DNA of 33,038 nt from Bacteroidota bacterium (GCA_947487525.1 CANKWR010000018.1:1-33038); one strand, 5' to 3'. Numbered from the stretch's first letter, positions 7,828-15,744 are shown. A program made the numbers and translations. The notes: generated by a model from the letters alone, not told the origin.

Positions 7828-8958
7828 TTATTTAACCCGGCGACCCTTCCAAGTGTAAGTTTTAATTTGACCGAAACATCCAGCCACCAAGGTATACAAA
7901 ATGTGGAGCGGTTGGTATAAAGGGAAATACCGTAATTCACTGGGCAGTTTAAAAAATTGAGCGACAGGCACTAAAAACAAAAGCTCGAAACAAACCTTTG
8001 ATAAAATCGATACCAATGCCCAATAAAAAGGACCCGTAAACAATAAAACCAACAAGGATAAGTTATATAAGTACACTAAAACCAACACCCAAAAAATGGA
8101 ATGATCGTCATAATATCGAGCTTTACTAGACCACCTAATTCTTTGCATCAAAAATCCATTCCAGCTATCCATGGCCTTGGTCCATACAATAGCTCCAGGA
8201 TGAAATAAATAGCCAATCCGATTAGACAGGGTTACTTTCATTTTATGCATTAAAAACATATCATCTCCACTCGCAATTTGATCTACTCCCTGATAGCCCC
8301 CTACTGCAATAAAGGCCGATTTTTCAAAAGCCAAATTGGCTCCATTGCTCATAGAGTGTTTGCCAGCGCCTACTGCAGCAGCCGTAATCCCTTGCAATGC
8401 TAAAAAGTCCAATACTTGAAACTGATTTAATAGTCCCTGTTCTTTGATAAACATCACCGGTGCTGCAACAAAAACTGGATTGTTATTTTGTATGTATGCA
8501 TTGTATAAACTAAGCCAATGTTTGGGCACAACACAATCAGCATCGGTCGTAACAATCCAATCTCCCTTCGCCATGCTCACTGCTTTTTCAATAGCCTTCT
8601 TTTTAAACGAATTCATCTCATCAGGTTGGTAGTAATCGGCAAGGCTTAATAATTGCACATTGGAGTGGGTAAGCTGAATAGATGTCACAATTTGGGCCGT
8701 GTTGTCCTCCGAAAAATCATCTATTACAATAATCTCAAAATGAGAAGCAGGATAAGACTGCGCTAAAATGGAATCGATACAATGTTGTATATGGTCGGCC
8801 TCGTTTCTGGCTGGAATCACCACTGAAAAATGCTTATAATGATTGGGCGTGGTAGGTGCAAATGAGGTCAATTTTGTATACCAGTAGCGGTATGCCAATA
8901 ATAATAAGGCATATAAGGCCGTTAAACCCGCAACTGTCCAAACAAAAATTGCATCCAT
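7828..8958 (-). CDS. Membrane-associated family 2 glycosyltransferase
   Basis: A 376-residue GT-A type glycosyltransferase with an N-terminal membrane segment (about residues 5-23) and two or three hydrophobic segments after residue 285. Catalytic-domain motifs are SVVIPARNEADHI, EIIVIDDFSEDN (nucleotide-binding Asp), TTDADCVVP (DxD-like), IASGDDMFLMHKM (ED-type acidic motif) and QRIRWSSKARYY (Q/RxxRW). These are typical of processive or lipid-linked GT2 enzymes at the inner face of the membrane. The substrate cannot be told from sequence, and no polysaccharide cluster surrounds it. The ATG lies four bases after a -7 element, giving a very short leader. Confidence 0.85.
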   Translation of the reverse strand: MDAIFVWTVAGLTALYALLLLAYRYWYTKLTSFAPTTPNHYKHFSVVIPARNEADHIQHCIDSILAQSYPASHFEIIVIDDFSEDNTAQIVTSIQLTHSNVQLLSLADYYQPDEMNSFKKKAIEKAVSMAKGDWIVTTDADCVVPKHWLSLYNAYIQNNNPVFVAAPVMFIKEQGLLNQFQVLDFLALQGITAAAVGAGKHSMSNGANLAFEKSAFIAVGGYQGVDQIASGDDMFLMHKMKVTLSNRIGYLFHPGAIVWTKAMDSWNGFLMQRIRWSSKARYYDDHSIFWVLVLVYLYNLSLLVLLFTGPFYWALVSILSKVCFELLFLVPVAQFFKLPSELRYFPLYQPLHILYTLVAGCFGQIKTYTWKGRRVK

Positions 8959-8962
8959 TTGG

Positions 8963-8970
8963 CAAAGTTA
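8963..8970 (-). promoter_or_regulatory. -7-like element of the glycosyltransferase gene
   Basis: TAACTTTG on the minus strand is an exact TAnnTTTG match just before the ATG at 8958. This implies a leaderless or nearly leaderless mRNA. The best upstream TTTG is only about 14 bp away, so the -33 element is weak. Confidence 0.4.
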
Positions 8971-8990
8971 CTGCCTTTCGGGGCCAAAAA

Positions 8991-9023
8991 TTTGTTGAAA
9001 TCGTCAAAATCGGCGTACTTTTG
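8991..9023 (+). promoter_or_regulatory. Predicted promoter of the MarR gene
   Basis: TTTGTTG (8991-8997) followed after 18-21 bp by TACTTTTG (9016-9023) is a full match to the Bacteroidota promoter pattern. Transcription would begin around 9028-9030, inside the inverted repeat at 9026-9041. Confidence 0.6.
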
Positions 9024-9025
9024 AA

Positions 9026-9041
9026 TTAGTTGCATAACTAA
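9026..9041. promoter_or_regulatory. Inverted repeat, likely MarR operator
   Basis: TTAGTT-GCAT-AACTAA has perfect 6-bp arms around a 4-bp spacer. It begins 2 bp after the -7 element, spans the predicted transcription start and ends 4 bp before the MarR ATG. Size and symmetry suit a winged-helix MarR dimer, so autorepression is the simplest reading (inference). Confidence 0.6.
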
Positions 9042-9045
9042 CTAT

Positions 9046-9501
9046 ATGTCAAACAACCAATTTAAACGAGGGGAACTGTACAGTGTCATCAATGGCATGG
9101 CTACGACTGCGGTTGCCCGTCGACTCCAAAAAAACTACCGTACCGCAGGGTTGGAAATAACCATTGAGCAGTGGTCGGTTTTATATCATTTATGGAAAGA
9201 GGACGGATTAAGCCAACAAGAATTGGGCGTGCGCACTTTTAGAGACAAAGCAAGCATCACCAGACTCATTGATAATTTAGAAAAATTGGGATTGGTAATT
9301 CGAGTAGCAAGCACGACAGACCGACGCATAAATAAAGTATGCTTAACCGATGCAGCGAAACCGTTGCAGCAAATGACGTACGAGTTGGCCAATCAAACAA
9401 TGAATGAGGCATTGCAAAATATTAGTAAAGAAGAGATTGAAATAGTGAAAAATGTTTTACAAAGAGTGTATGATAATTTAACGCACCCCGATTTAACTTA
9501 A
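9046..9501 (+). CDS. MarR-family transcriptional regulator
   Basis: A 151-residue winged-helix regulator. N-terminal dimerisation helices are followed by the HTH (LSQQELGVRTFRDKASITRL, residues about 55-75), then LEKLGLVIRVASTTDRRINK, the wing with the conserved DxR motif, and the C-terminal dimerisation helix. MarR proteins usually repress their own gene and a neighbouring gene until a small ligand binds. A promoter and an overlapping inverted repeat directly precede the ATG. The acyl-CoA dehydrogenase 86 bp downstream on the same strand is a candidate target or operon partner, but no copy of the palindrome lies before it. Confidence 0.9.
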   Translation: MSNNQFKRGELYSVINGMATTAVARRLQKNYRTAGLEITIEQWSVLYHLWKEDGLSQQELGVRTFRDKASITRLIDNLEKLGLVIRVASTTDRRINKVCLTDAAKPLQQMTYELANQTMNEALQNISKEEIEIVKNVLQRVYDNLTHPDLT

Positions 9502-9587
9502 TACACCTACTATTTCATAAAACGCGCTAAGAAAAAATGAACATAAGAACAACTTAAAAATATTCGACAAAATTTAAATACTATTTT

Positions 9588-11363
9588 ATGGGAACAACAA
9601 TTCACGGAGGAGAATGGATTATCAAGGAAGTAAAAGCGGCTGATATTTTCATTCCAGAGGATTTTAACGAGGAGCAAATTATGGTACGCGATATGTGCGA
9701 ACAATTTGTAAGCGCCGAAGTGTTGCCAGTAGCGGATCGTATTGAAAAACTAGAACCAGGCTTAATGCCTTCCCTGTTAGCAAAAGCAGGTGAACAAGGA
9801 TTATTAGGAATTACGGTACCAGAAAAATATGGTGGATTAGGCAAAGACTTTATCACTGCCACCATTGTTGCGGAATATTTAGGCGGAGGCTATTCCTTTT
9901 CTGTGGCCAACGCAGCACATACAGGTATTGGCACTTTACCTATTTTGTATTTTGGTACCGAAGCGCAACGTGAAAAATATGTACCCAAATTAGCGAGTGG
10001 TGAATGGAAGGGTGCATATGGATTAACAGAGCCCAATAGTGGATCAGATGCTTTAGGTGCAAAAACAACCGCAACCTTATCAGCAGACGGGAAGCATTAT
10101 ATTTTGAATGGACAAAAATGTTGGATCACCAATGGTGGCTTTGCCGATATATATACCGTTTTTGCCAAAATTGATGGCGAACAATTTACTGGATTCATAG
10201 TAGAGCGCGGCATGGAAGGATTTACACAAGGACCAGAGGAACATAAAATGGGAATTAAAGGTTCTAGTACCGTGCAACTGTATTTTAACGAATGTAAAGT
10301 ACCTGTTGAAAATGTATTAGGTGAAATTGGCAAAGGGCATTTAATTGCATTCAACGTGTTAAATATTGGACGTTTAAAATTAGGTGCTGCTACTTTGGGT
10401 GGGGCAAGAAACGCCATCACGACATCGCTACAATATGCAAAAACAAGAGAGCAATTTAAATTGCCCATTGTAAAATTTGGCGCCATCCGTCATAAGTTAG
10501 CGGAGATGGCTATTAAAATGTGGGTAGGTGAAACTGCCTTGTACCGCGTATCGCGCAATATTGATGAAATGGAAAGCGAGCTTACTGCTGCAGGAAAAAA
10601 TTTATCTGAAAGTTTATTAGGCGCTGCCGAAGAATATGCAATTGAATGTGCGATATTAAAAGTATTTGGTTCAGAAGTGTTGGACTATGTGGTAGATGAA
10701 GGGGTACAAATACATGGAGGAAATGGATACAGCGACGAGTATGCAATTTCAAAAGCATACCGTGATAGTCGTATCAACAGAATTTATGAGGGTACCAATG
10801 AAATAAACCGATTGCTTACCGTTGATATGGTTTTAAAGCGTGCCATGAAAGGCAAGTTGGATTTAATGGGACCTGCCTTAAGTGTACAACAAGAATTAAT
10901 GAGTATTCCTGATTTTGGATCAGAGGACGAAGGGGCTTTTGCAAAAGAAAAAAAGTACATCGCTAATTTTAAGAAATGTATTTTAATGGTTGCAGGTGCA
11001 GCAGTACAAAAATTAATGATGACCTTAAGTAAGGAGCAAGAAATATTAATGAACATTGCGGACATGTCCATCATCACCTATCATGCAGAGTCCGCATTGT
11101 TAAGATTGGAAAAATTAACTACTCAAAAAGGCGAAGCAGCAACTGCGGTGCAAGCGGATATTGTTCGTACGTATATTTATGACGCTGCAGACGCAATTAA
11201 CAAAGCAGGAAAAGATGCATTGAATTCATTTGCCGAAGGCGATGAGTTAAGAATGATGCATATTGGCTTAAAACGTTTTACAAAAGTAGAGCCATTTAAT
11301 ACCAAGGAAGCACGACGCAGAATATGTGCACAATTAGTTGCCGATGATGGTTACAAATTATAA
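9588..11363 (+). CDS. Acyl-CoA dehydrogenase, long form with C-terminal extension
   Basis: An FAD flavoenzyme that introduces the alpha-beta double bond into acyl-CoA in fatty-acid or branched-chain catabolism. The core has GAYGLTEPNSGSDALGAKTT (about residue 142), CWITNGGFADIYTVFAKI, MGIKGSSTVQLYF, YAKTREQFKLPIVKFGAIRH and QIHGGNGYSDEYAISKAYRD. RIYEGTNEINR contains Glu401, the likely catalytic base by analogy with MCAD. At 591 residues it is about 200 longer than the short-chain enzymes. The extra helical C-terminus resembles VLCAD-type members. Substrate length cannot be deduced. A strong terminator follows. Confidence 0.9.
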   Translation: MGTTIHGGEWIIKEVKAADIFIPEDFNEEQIMVRDMCEQFVSAEVLPVADRIEKLEPGLMPSLLAKAGEQGLLGITVPEKYGGLGKDFITATIVAEYLGGGYSFSVANAAHTGIGTLPILYFGTEAQREKYVPKLASGEWKGAYGLTEPNSGSDALGAKTTATLSADGKHYILNGQKCWITNGGFADIYTVFAKIDGEQFTGFIVERGMEGFTQGPEEHKMGIKGSSTVQLYFNECKVPVENVLGEIGKGHLIAFNVLNIGRLKLGAATLGGARNAITTSLQYAKTREQFKLPIVKFGAIRHKLAEMAIKMWVGETALYRVSRNIDEMESELTAAGKNLSESLLGAAEEYAIECAILKVFGSEVLDYVVDEGVQIHGGNGYSDEYAISKAYRDSRINRIYEGTNEINRLLTVDMVLKRAMKGKLDLMGPALSVQQELMSIPDFGSEDEGAFAKEKKYIANFKKCILMVAGAAVQKLMMTLSKEQEILMNIADMSIITYHAESALLRLEKLTTQKGEAATAVQADIVRTYIYDAADAINKAGKDALNSFAEGDELRMMHIGLKRFTKVEPFNTKEARRRICAQLVADDGYKL

Positions 11364-11402
11364 TATTGATAGCATTATAATTGAGAAATGTTTATATAAA
11401 AT

Positions 11403-11431
11403 AAAAAGGAGCATCAATGATGCGCCTTTTT
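11403..11431 (+). terminator. Bidirectional intrinsic terminator
   Basis: The stem AAAAAGG-GCATC pairs with GATGC-CCTTTTT around a short AAT loop, with single mismatched bases between the GG/CC and GCATC/GATGC segments. Because it has A-runs and T-runs on both sides and sits between convergent genes, it probably serves both the acyl-CoA dehydrogenase and the molybdenum oxidoreductase. Confidence 0.85.
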
Positions 11432-11449
11432 ATTTACTTCCTTTTTTAT

Positions 11450-13687
11450 TTAAGCTTTAGCAACTTTAAATCCTAACTTTTCAGGGGTGATTGGTAAATG
11501 ATTCACCCTTTTGCCCGTTGCATTATATACCGCATTGGTAATGGCAGCAGCAAAACCAATGAGTGCAATTTCACCAATCCCTTTTGCGCCAATATCATTC
11601 ATATTTAAATCGGGCTTATTCACAAACCAAGCGTCGGTATTTGGAATATGTGAATGCAAGGGTACCTGATACCCAGCAAAGCTAGCATTGGTAATTTGTC
11701 CAGTGGTATGATCAATTTCCAATTTTTCAGACAATGCCATTCCAATACCACCAACAACGCCTCCGAGCATTTGACTTCTTGCAGTTTTAGGACTAATAAT
11801 TTTCCCCGCATCTCCTGTAGTCACTACCTCTAACACTTTTATTTTCCCGTCCTTGGCGTTCACCGCCAACTTAACAAAATGCGCAGAGAAGGAGTTGCTC
11901 GTAAACTTTAATTGTTCAGGTGTTTTTCCTGTGGAGTTAATGGTTAAATCAATTTTATCTTGATTGGCTAATTTTAATAAGCCTACAATATCAATATTTT
12001 TAGAAGCATCTGTTTTAAGAAGGACCATTTCATTTTTTACTTCAAGTGCCTCCGCAGTAAATCCACTCATAGCAGGTACGAACTGAATGGCCAAAGCGAT
12101 TAATTTTTGTTGTAAAGTTTTACAAGCCAAATTAACGGCCGACCCAACAGTTGAAGTGGTGCCTGAACCCCCCTGGGAAGGACCCGGCGGTAAATCAGAA
12201 TCGCCTAATTTAAATTTTATTTTTGCAATGGGCATTTGCATCGTCTCTGCGGCAATTTTTGTCATAGCCGTAGTGGTACCAGGTCCCATATCACTTACTG
12301 CACATTCTAAAATTAGTTTGCCCTCATTGGACAATACCGCCCTTACCGATGCCGAACCTTTGCCCGCACCAAAAACACCCACGGCCATTCCATATCCAAT
12401 GAGCCATCCATTTTCTTTTAAGCTGCCTGGAACGGATGGACGATTTTTCCAGCCAATTTTATTGGTACCATACTCATAGCAAGCTTTTAAATTGTTATCA
12501 GAAAAAGGCAATTTATTTTCAGGATTAATGGCAGTAAAATTTTTAATTCTTAATGCAATGGGATCCATTTTAAGTTTGTAGGCTAAATCATCAATTGCCG
12601 ACTCTAAAGCAAAGCAACCTGTTGCTTCTCCAGGACCACGCATCCAAATGGGTGTGCTTAAATCTAAAGGAAGCAAATTATATTTAGTGGTCACATTTTC
12701 ACAAGCATATAAAAATTTAGAGACATCTACAATGCCTTCTCTAAAATCTTCATAACGGGAAGTATTGCTAATGGCTTCGTGATTGATGGACAAGAAATTG
12801 CCTGCCGCATCCGCTGTAATATTTACTTTTTGCCAGGATTGCGGACGATAGCCAATTAAGCTAAACATTTGAGGTCGTGTTAAAACAATCTTCACTGGAC
12901 GATTTACTTTTTTAGCAGCAATACAAGCAGCGGGTACATTGGACCAGGACCTTAAACTACTTCCAAAAGCGCCCCCTACATTTTCAGCAATGACACGCAC
13001 ATTTTTTTCTGGTAAACCAAAGGTTCTAGCCACTGTTCCCTGGGTACTTTTAGGCCCCTGGGTTTTGTCATACAAAAGCAATTTATCTTCTGCTTCCCAA
13101 TAAGCAATTGTTGCTTGTAACTCCATGGGACTATGCACTTCAATAGGAATGGTATATTCTGCTTCAACCGTTGCCGCAGGGGTAACTGAACTAACGTTTC
13201 CTCTTTTATATTGGATAGGTGCTTTTAAATTAGCAGGCACTAACCTTGCTTTATCAAAATTGGTTTCAAAAGCTTCGCTTTCATAAGTAGGCTTCACAAA
13301 ACGAATGGCAGCATTGGCATTTTCTAAACTATCCGCCACAATGAGTGCAATGGGTTGACCAAAAAAACGCACTTTATTATCATACAACACTTTATGTCCT
13401 CTCCACTCTGTTACATTTTTAGGTCGCTCTGCTGCATTGGGATTATAACCAGGTACCGCTGGACAGTTGGCGTAATAAATAATATCCAATACACCCGGCA
13501 TTGCCAATGCCTTAGTAACATCCATTTCTTTGATGCTTCCTTTGGCAATGGTACTGGTCACAAAAACAGCATAAGCTAAATTAGGTAAATTATGTTCCGC
13601 CGTATACCTTGCTTTGCCCGTTACTTTATCTACCCCATCTACTCTTTCGTCTTCCCAGAATATAGTATTATTTTTATTCGTGTTCAT
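11450..13687 (-). CDS. Molybdopterin-binding large subunit, xanthine oxidase family (PaoC/YagR-like)
   Basis: A 745-residue molybdenum-cofactor subunit of the xanthine dehydrogenase/aldehyde oxidase family. Motifs include VDKVTGKARYTAEH near the N-terminus, NVGGAFGSS (glycine-rich Moco loop), WMRGPGEATGCFALESAIDD, AVSDMGPGTTTAMTKIAAE, GGSGTTSTVGSAV, GDAGKIISPKTARSQMLGG and AKGIGEIALIGFAAAITNAV. The last contains the expected catalytic Glu near residue 705. It resembles E. coli periplasmic aldehyde oxidoreductase PaoC along its length. It has no signal peptide of its own and probably rides out with the Tat-exported small subunit encoded 21 bp upstream. No FAD subunit (PaoB) gene is present. 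Confidence 0.88.
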   Translation of the reverse strand: MNTNKNNTIFWEDERVDGVDKVTGKARYTAEHNLPNLAYAVFVTSTIAKGSIKEMDVTKALAMPGVLDIIYYANCPAVPGYNPNAAERPKNVTEWRGHKVLYDNKVRFFGQPIALIVADSLENANAAIRFVKPTYESEAFETNFDKARLVPANLKAPIQYKRGNVSSVTPAATVEAEYTIPIEVHSPMELQATIAYWEAEDKLLLYDKTQGPKSTQGTVARTFGLPEKNVRVIAENVGGAFGSSLRSWSNVPAACIAAKKVNRPVKIVLTRPQMFSLIGYRPQSWQKVNITADAAGNFLSINHEAISNTSRYEDFREGIVDVSKFLYACENVTTKYNLLPLDLSTPIWMRGPGEATGCFALESAIDDLAYKLKMDPIALRIKNFTAINPENKLPFSDNNLKACYEYGTNKIGWKNRPSVPGSLKENGWLIGYGMAVGVFGAGKGSASVRAVLSNEGKLILECAVSDMGPGTTTAMTKIAAETMQMPIAKIKFKLGDSDLPPGPSQGGSGTTSTVGSAVNLACKTLQQKLIALAIQFVPAMSGFTAEALEVKNEMVLLKTDASKNIDIVGLLKLANQDKIDLTINSTGKTPEQLKFTSNSFSAHFVKLAVNAKDGKIKVLEVVTTGDAGKIISPKTARSQMLGGVVGGIGMALSEKLEIDHTTGQITNASFAGYQVPLHSHIPNTDAWFVNKPDLNMNDIGAKGIGEIALIGFAAAITNAVYNATGKRVNHLPITPEKLGFKVAKA

Positions 13688-13708
13688 AGTGTATCAATAA
13701 GGGAGGTT

Positions 13709-14314
13709 TTAAATTTTGATTCCAGTTTTAGCAACTTCTTGAATGGCGTCCACAATATTTTGGTACGCACCACACCTGCAAATGTTTGTATCCATATAGG
13801 CTTTAATGGAATCACGTGATTTAGCTTGCCCTTCTCTAACACAGCTAACAGCCGACATGATTTGTCCCGAAGTGCAATAGCCACACTGAAAAGCATCGTG
13901 CTTTAAAAAAGCTGCTTGCATGGGATGAAGTTGCTCAGTGGTAGACAATCCTTCAATGGTAATGATTTTGGTATTTTGATACGCAACCGCTAATTGCATA
14001 CATGACTTTGTGCGCTTCCCATTAATGTGAATGGTACAAGCACCGCACTGTCCCATCTCGCACCCTTTTTTGGTGCCTGTATAAGCCAACTCCTCTCTCA
14101 ATAAATTTAAAATGGTAATACGTGCATCAATTTCCATTTGCACTAATTTTCCATTAATAGTTACACTTAATTTTTCTTTGGCAATGGGCTTGGGTACAAA
14201 ACCGTCCATTGCAAAAGTTTTGGCAACCAAGGAAGGTGTTAAATATAAAGCCGCCACAGCAGCCGTTTTTTTGAGGAAGCCCCTTCTAGCATCGTTATAA
14301 TTACAGGGTGTCAT
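13709..14314 (-). CDS. Tat-exported 2Fe-2S small subunit of molybdenum oxidoreductase (PaoA/YagT-like)
   Basis: A 201-residue protein beginning with a twin-arginine signal (ARRGFLKKTAAVAALYLTPS). It then has a plant-type ferredoxin domain with GTKKGCEMGQCGACTIHING (cluster II cysteines plus a later Cys in KSCMQLA). A helical 2Fe-2S domain follows with FQCGYCTSGQIMSAVSC and NICRCGAYQNIVDAI. It transfers electrons from the Moco centre of the large subunit encoded 21 bp downstream. It is close to E. coli PaoA in motif wording and order. In PaoABC the electrons next reach FAD on PaoB, which is absent here, so the acceptor is unknown. Confidence 0.9.
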   Translation of the reverse strand: MTPCNYNDARRGFLKKTAAVAALYLTPSLVAKTFAMDGFVPKPIAKEKLSVTINGKLVQMEIDARITILNLLREELAYTGTKKGCEMGQCGACTIHINGKRTKSCMQLAVAYQNTKIITIEGLSTTEQLHPMQAAFLKHDAFQCGYCTSGQIMSAVSCVREGQAKSRDSIKAYMDTNICRCGAYQNIVDAIQEVAKTGIKI

Positions 14315-14374
14315 TGATATGAATTAAAAGATTCGTAGATATAAAATGTGTTCATGTAATTTACAAAGCTTTGC

Positions 14375-14863
14375 TTATACAATTCTTACATTTCGAGAAA
14401 AACTTTCTTCCAAGGAAATTAAAGTCTCGGTTCTTTCAATGCCTTTAATTTTTTGAAGTTCATCATGCAATACAAATCTAAGTTGCTGAATGTCCTTACA
14501 AACAATTTCCACAAACATGCTATAATTACCCGTGGTATAATTTACTCGGACTACTTGTGGAATGGCTTTTAAAGCCTGCGCCACATTATCATATAGGGAG
14601 CTCTTCTCTAAATAAATCCCAATAAAGGCAATGATATCATACCCTAATACTTTTAAATCAACCGCTAGTCTTTTGCCCTGCACAACCCCCAGCTCTTCCA
14701 ACTTTTTAATGCGCACATGAATAGTGCCCCCGGATACAAAAAACTGCTTACCCAAATCGGCATAAGACACTTCCGCATCCTGCATCATGGCTTGAATAAT
14801 TTGCAAATCCAGCTTATCTAAGCTTTTGTTAATGTTTAATTTAGGGATAGATTTTGCTTCCAT
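14375..14863 (-). CDS. Lrp/AsnC-family transcriptional regulator
   Basis: A 162-residue feast/famine regulator. The N-terminal HTH (LDKLDLQIIQAMMQDAEVSY, then LGKQFFVSGGTIHVRIKKLE) is followed by the RAM effector domain (VLGYDIIAFIGIYLEKSS, VRVNYTTGNYSMFVEIVC, IKGIERTETLISLEESF). Family members oligomerise on DNA and respond to amino acids. It lies 60 bp downstream of the PaoA-like gene on the same strand, in reverse transcription order (this gene is transcribed first). It diverges from the tRNA-like RNA whose promoter begins 70 bp away, so it could influence that RNA (inference only). Confidence 0.92.
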   Translation of the reverse strand: MEAKSIPKLNINKSLDKLDLQIIQAMMQDAEVSYADLGKQFFVSGGTIHVRIKKLEELGVVQGKRLAVDLKVLGYDIIAFIGIYLEKSSLYDNVAQALKAIPQVVRVNYTTGNYSMFVEIVCKDIQQLRFVLHDELQKIKGIERTETLISLEESFSRNVRIV

Positions 14864-14934
14864 TTTTAACTATTTTTAAATAATTAGCTAACTTATTGAT
14901 ATATTTCTATATTTTCAAATAATTACTTAAATTA

Positions 14935-14966
14935 TTTGCAACATAAACCCCATTACCTTAGTTTTG
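14935..14966 (+). promoter_or_regulatory. Promoter of the tRNA-like RNA
   Basis: TTTG (14935-14938), a 20-bp spacer and TAGTTTTG (14959-14966) form a complete match to the Bacteroidota promoter pattern and the best one noticed in the window. Transcription should begin near 14972, giving a leader of about 50 nt before the cloverleaf. The leader can form a TGAGG/CCTCA hairpin (14977-14981 with 14999-15003). Confidence 0.65.
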
Positions 14967-15022
14967 ATATATCAACTGAGGGAAAACACACTGTAAAACC
15001 TCAAATGATAAGCGCTGAATAC

Positions 15023-15188
15023 TGTGGGGTGATGAAATTTAGGCATACATACCTTCTTGTCTCGAAGGCGGGGATCACGGGATAAACGTAACATAGAGCC
15101 GTCTAGCAATAGGCGACCAGGGTCGACCACTGAACTTTGTGTTATAGCTAACTGCCCCTTGGAGGTTCGAGCCCTCCCCCTACAGCCA
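15023..15188 (+). ncRNA. tRNA-like RNA, anticodon GUC, with a 92-nt variable region
   Basis: The sequence folds as a full cloverleaf. Acceptor stem TGTGGGG/CCCTACA (15023-15029 with 15178-15184, one G-U). TG linker. D-arm ATG/CAT (15032-15034 with 15048-15050) with a GG-containing loop. Anticodon arm CCTTC/GAAGG (15052-15056 with 15064-15068) with loop TTGTCTC. T-arm GGAGG/CCTCC (15161-15165 with 15173-15177) with loop TTCGAGC. Discriminator G15185 and encoded CCA (15186-15188). Anticodon GUC, C38 and G73 match major aspartate identity positions. U37 and first base pair U1-A72 are unusual. Between anticodon and T arms lie 92 nt (15069-15160) closed by GGGG/CCCC and holding several small hairpins. 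It has its own promoter and terminator. It could be a functional odd tRNA, a regulatory RNA or a relic. Confidence 0.72.
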
Positions 15189-15189
15189 C

Positions 15190-15222
15190 AAAAAAGCTTT
15201 CCCAAACGGGGAGGCTTTTTTT
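15190..15222 (+). terminator. Intrinsic terminator of the tRNA-like RNA
   Basis: AAAAAAGCTTTCCC pairs through about 14 positions (with G-U pairs) to GGGGAGGCTTTTTT around an AAAC loop. It starts two bases after the encoded CCA. The A-run also allows it to act on minus-strand transcripts from 15250. Confidence 0.88.
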
Positions 15223-15249
15223 ATAATCAAACAAGTGTTCAAAAGTGAT

Positions 15250-15744
15250 TTATTTTAAAGACCTAACGGCACGAACATGAGATTGGACCTCGTTTTTATT
15301 ATAAAAATCCAACTTGCCATCGTTGAAATTCAGTAAATGTACCCAGACGCCTCGTGCTTTAAGGTCCATTATCCCAGAAGTACAATACCAGCCATCTATA
15401 AATCCACCAATTTTAACCTTGTTCTTATATAGAATGTTTAGTTCAAATTGAGTTGGCAATCTCCAACCATCTCCTAATGCTTCACAGGCTTTTTGAGCAT
15501 CATCCCAAATCATCTCGATCGGAAAATCATATTGTGCGACCTCTAAATTACTTTCTATAAACTCAGAAAGTGCGGCCGCAACTACTAACTTTTCGACCTC
15601 TAAATTACCTGACTTAAAAAGTTTTGTTAGCTCCACAGGCTTACCAATGATGTTTTTATAGTCAATGTTACTCTTTGGGGGTTCTAACGAACTTCCACAA
15701 CTTGTCACTACAATGAATATTATGGCGGTTATTAACTTTTTCAT
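15250..15744 (-). CDS. Lcl/DUF1566-like lipoprotein
   Basis: A 164-residue protein with a lipoprotein signal (MKKLITAIIFIVVTSCGSS, lipobox VTSC), so it is probably membrane-anchored. The mature part has the array's shared module: IIGKPVELTKLFKSGNLEVE, then AQYDFPIEMIWDDAQKACEALGDGWRLPT, FELNILYKNKVKIGGFIDGWY and the terminal HVRAVRSL. The GDGWRLPT...EL..LY pattern is that of the Lcl C-terminal/DUF1566 domain, a C-type-lectin-related fold seen in surface proteins. Unlike its paralogues it carries about 30 extra residues between the IGKP strand and the VAQ segment. Function unknown; last gene of the array. Confidence 0.75.
   Translation of the reverse strand: MKKLITAIIFIVVTSCGSSLEPPKSNIDYKNIIGKPVELTKLFKSGNLEVEKLVVAAALSEFIESNLEVAQYDFPIEMIWDDAQKACEALGDGWRLPTQFELNILYKNKVKIGGFIDGWYCTSGIMDLKARGVWVHLLNFNDGKLDFYNKNEVQSHVRAVRSLK

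Noticed and set aside
15069..15160. Group I intron inside a tRNA
   Set aside because: Ninety-two nucleotides are too few for a group I core, the site is the variable loop and not the anticodon loop, and no core elements are recognisable.
14970..15190. tmRNA (ssrA) for the structured RNA at 15 kb
   Set aside because: The 3' end is tRNA-like, but the RNA has a proper anticodon arm, is much shorter than tmRNA, and has no tag reading frame ending in ALAA and no tmRNA-type reduced D-arm sequence.
14972..15248. Small open reading frames on both strands across the tRNA-like RNA
   Set aside because: They overlap a structured RNA with its own promoter and terminator, have no recognisable domain, and show no initiation context.
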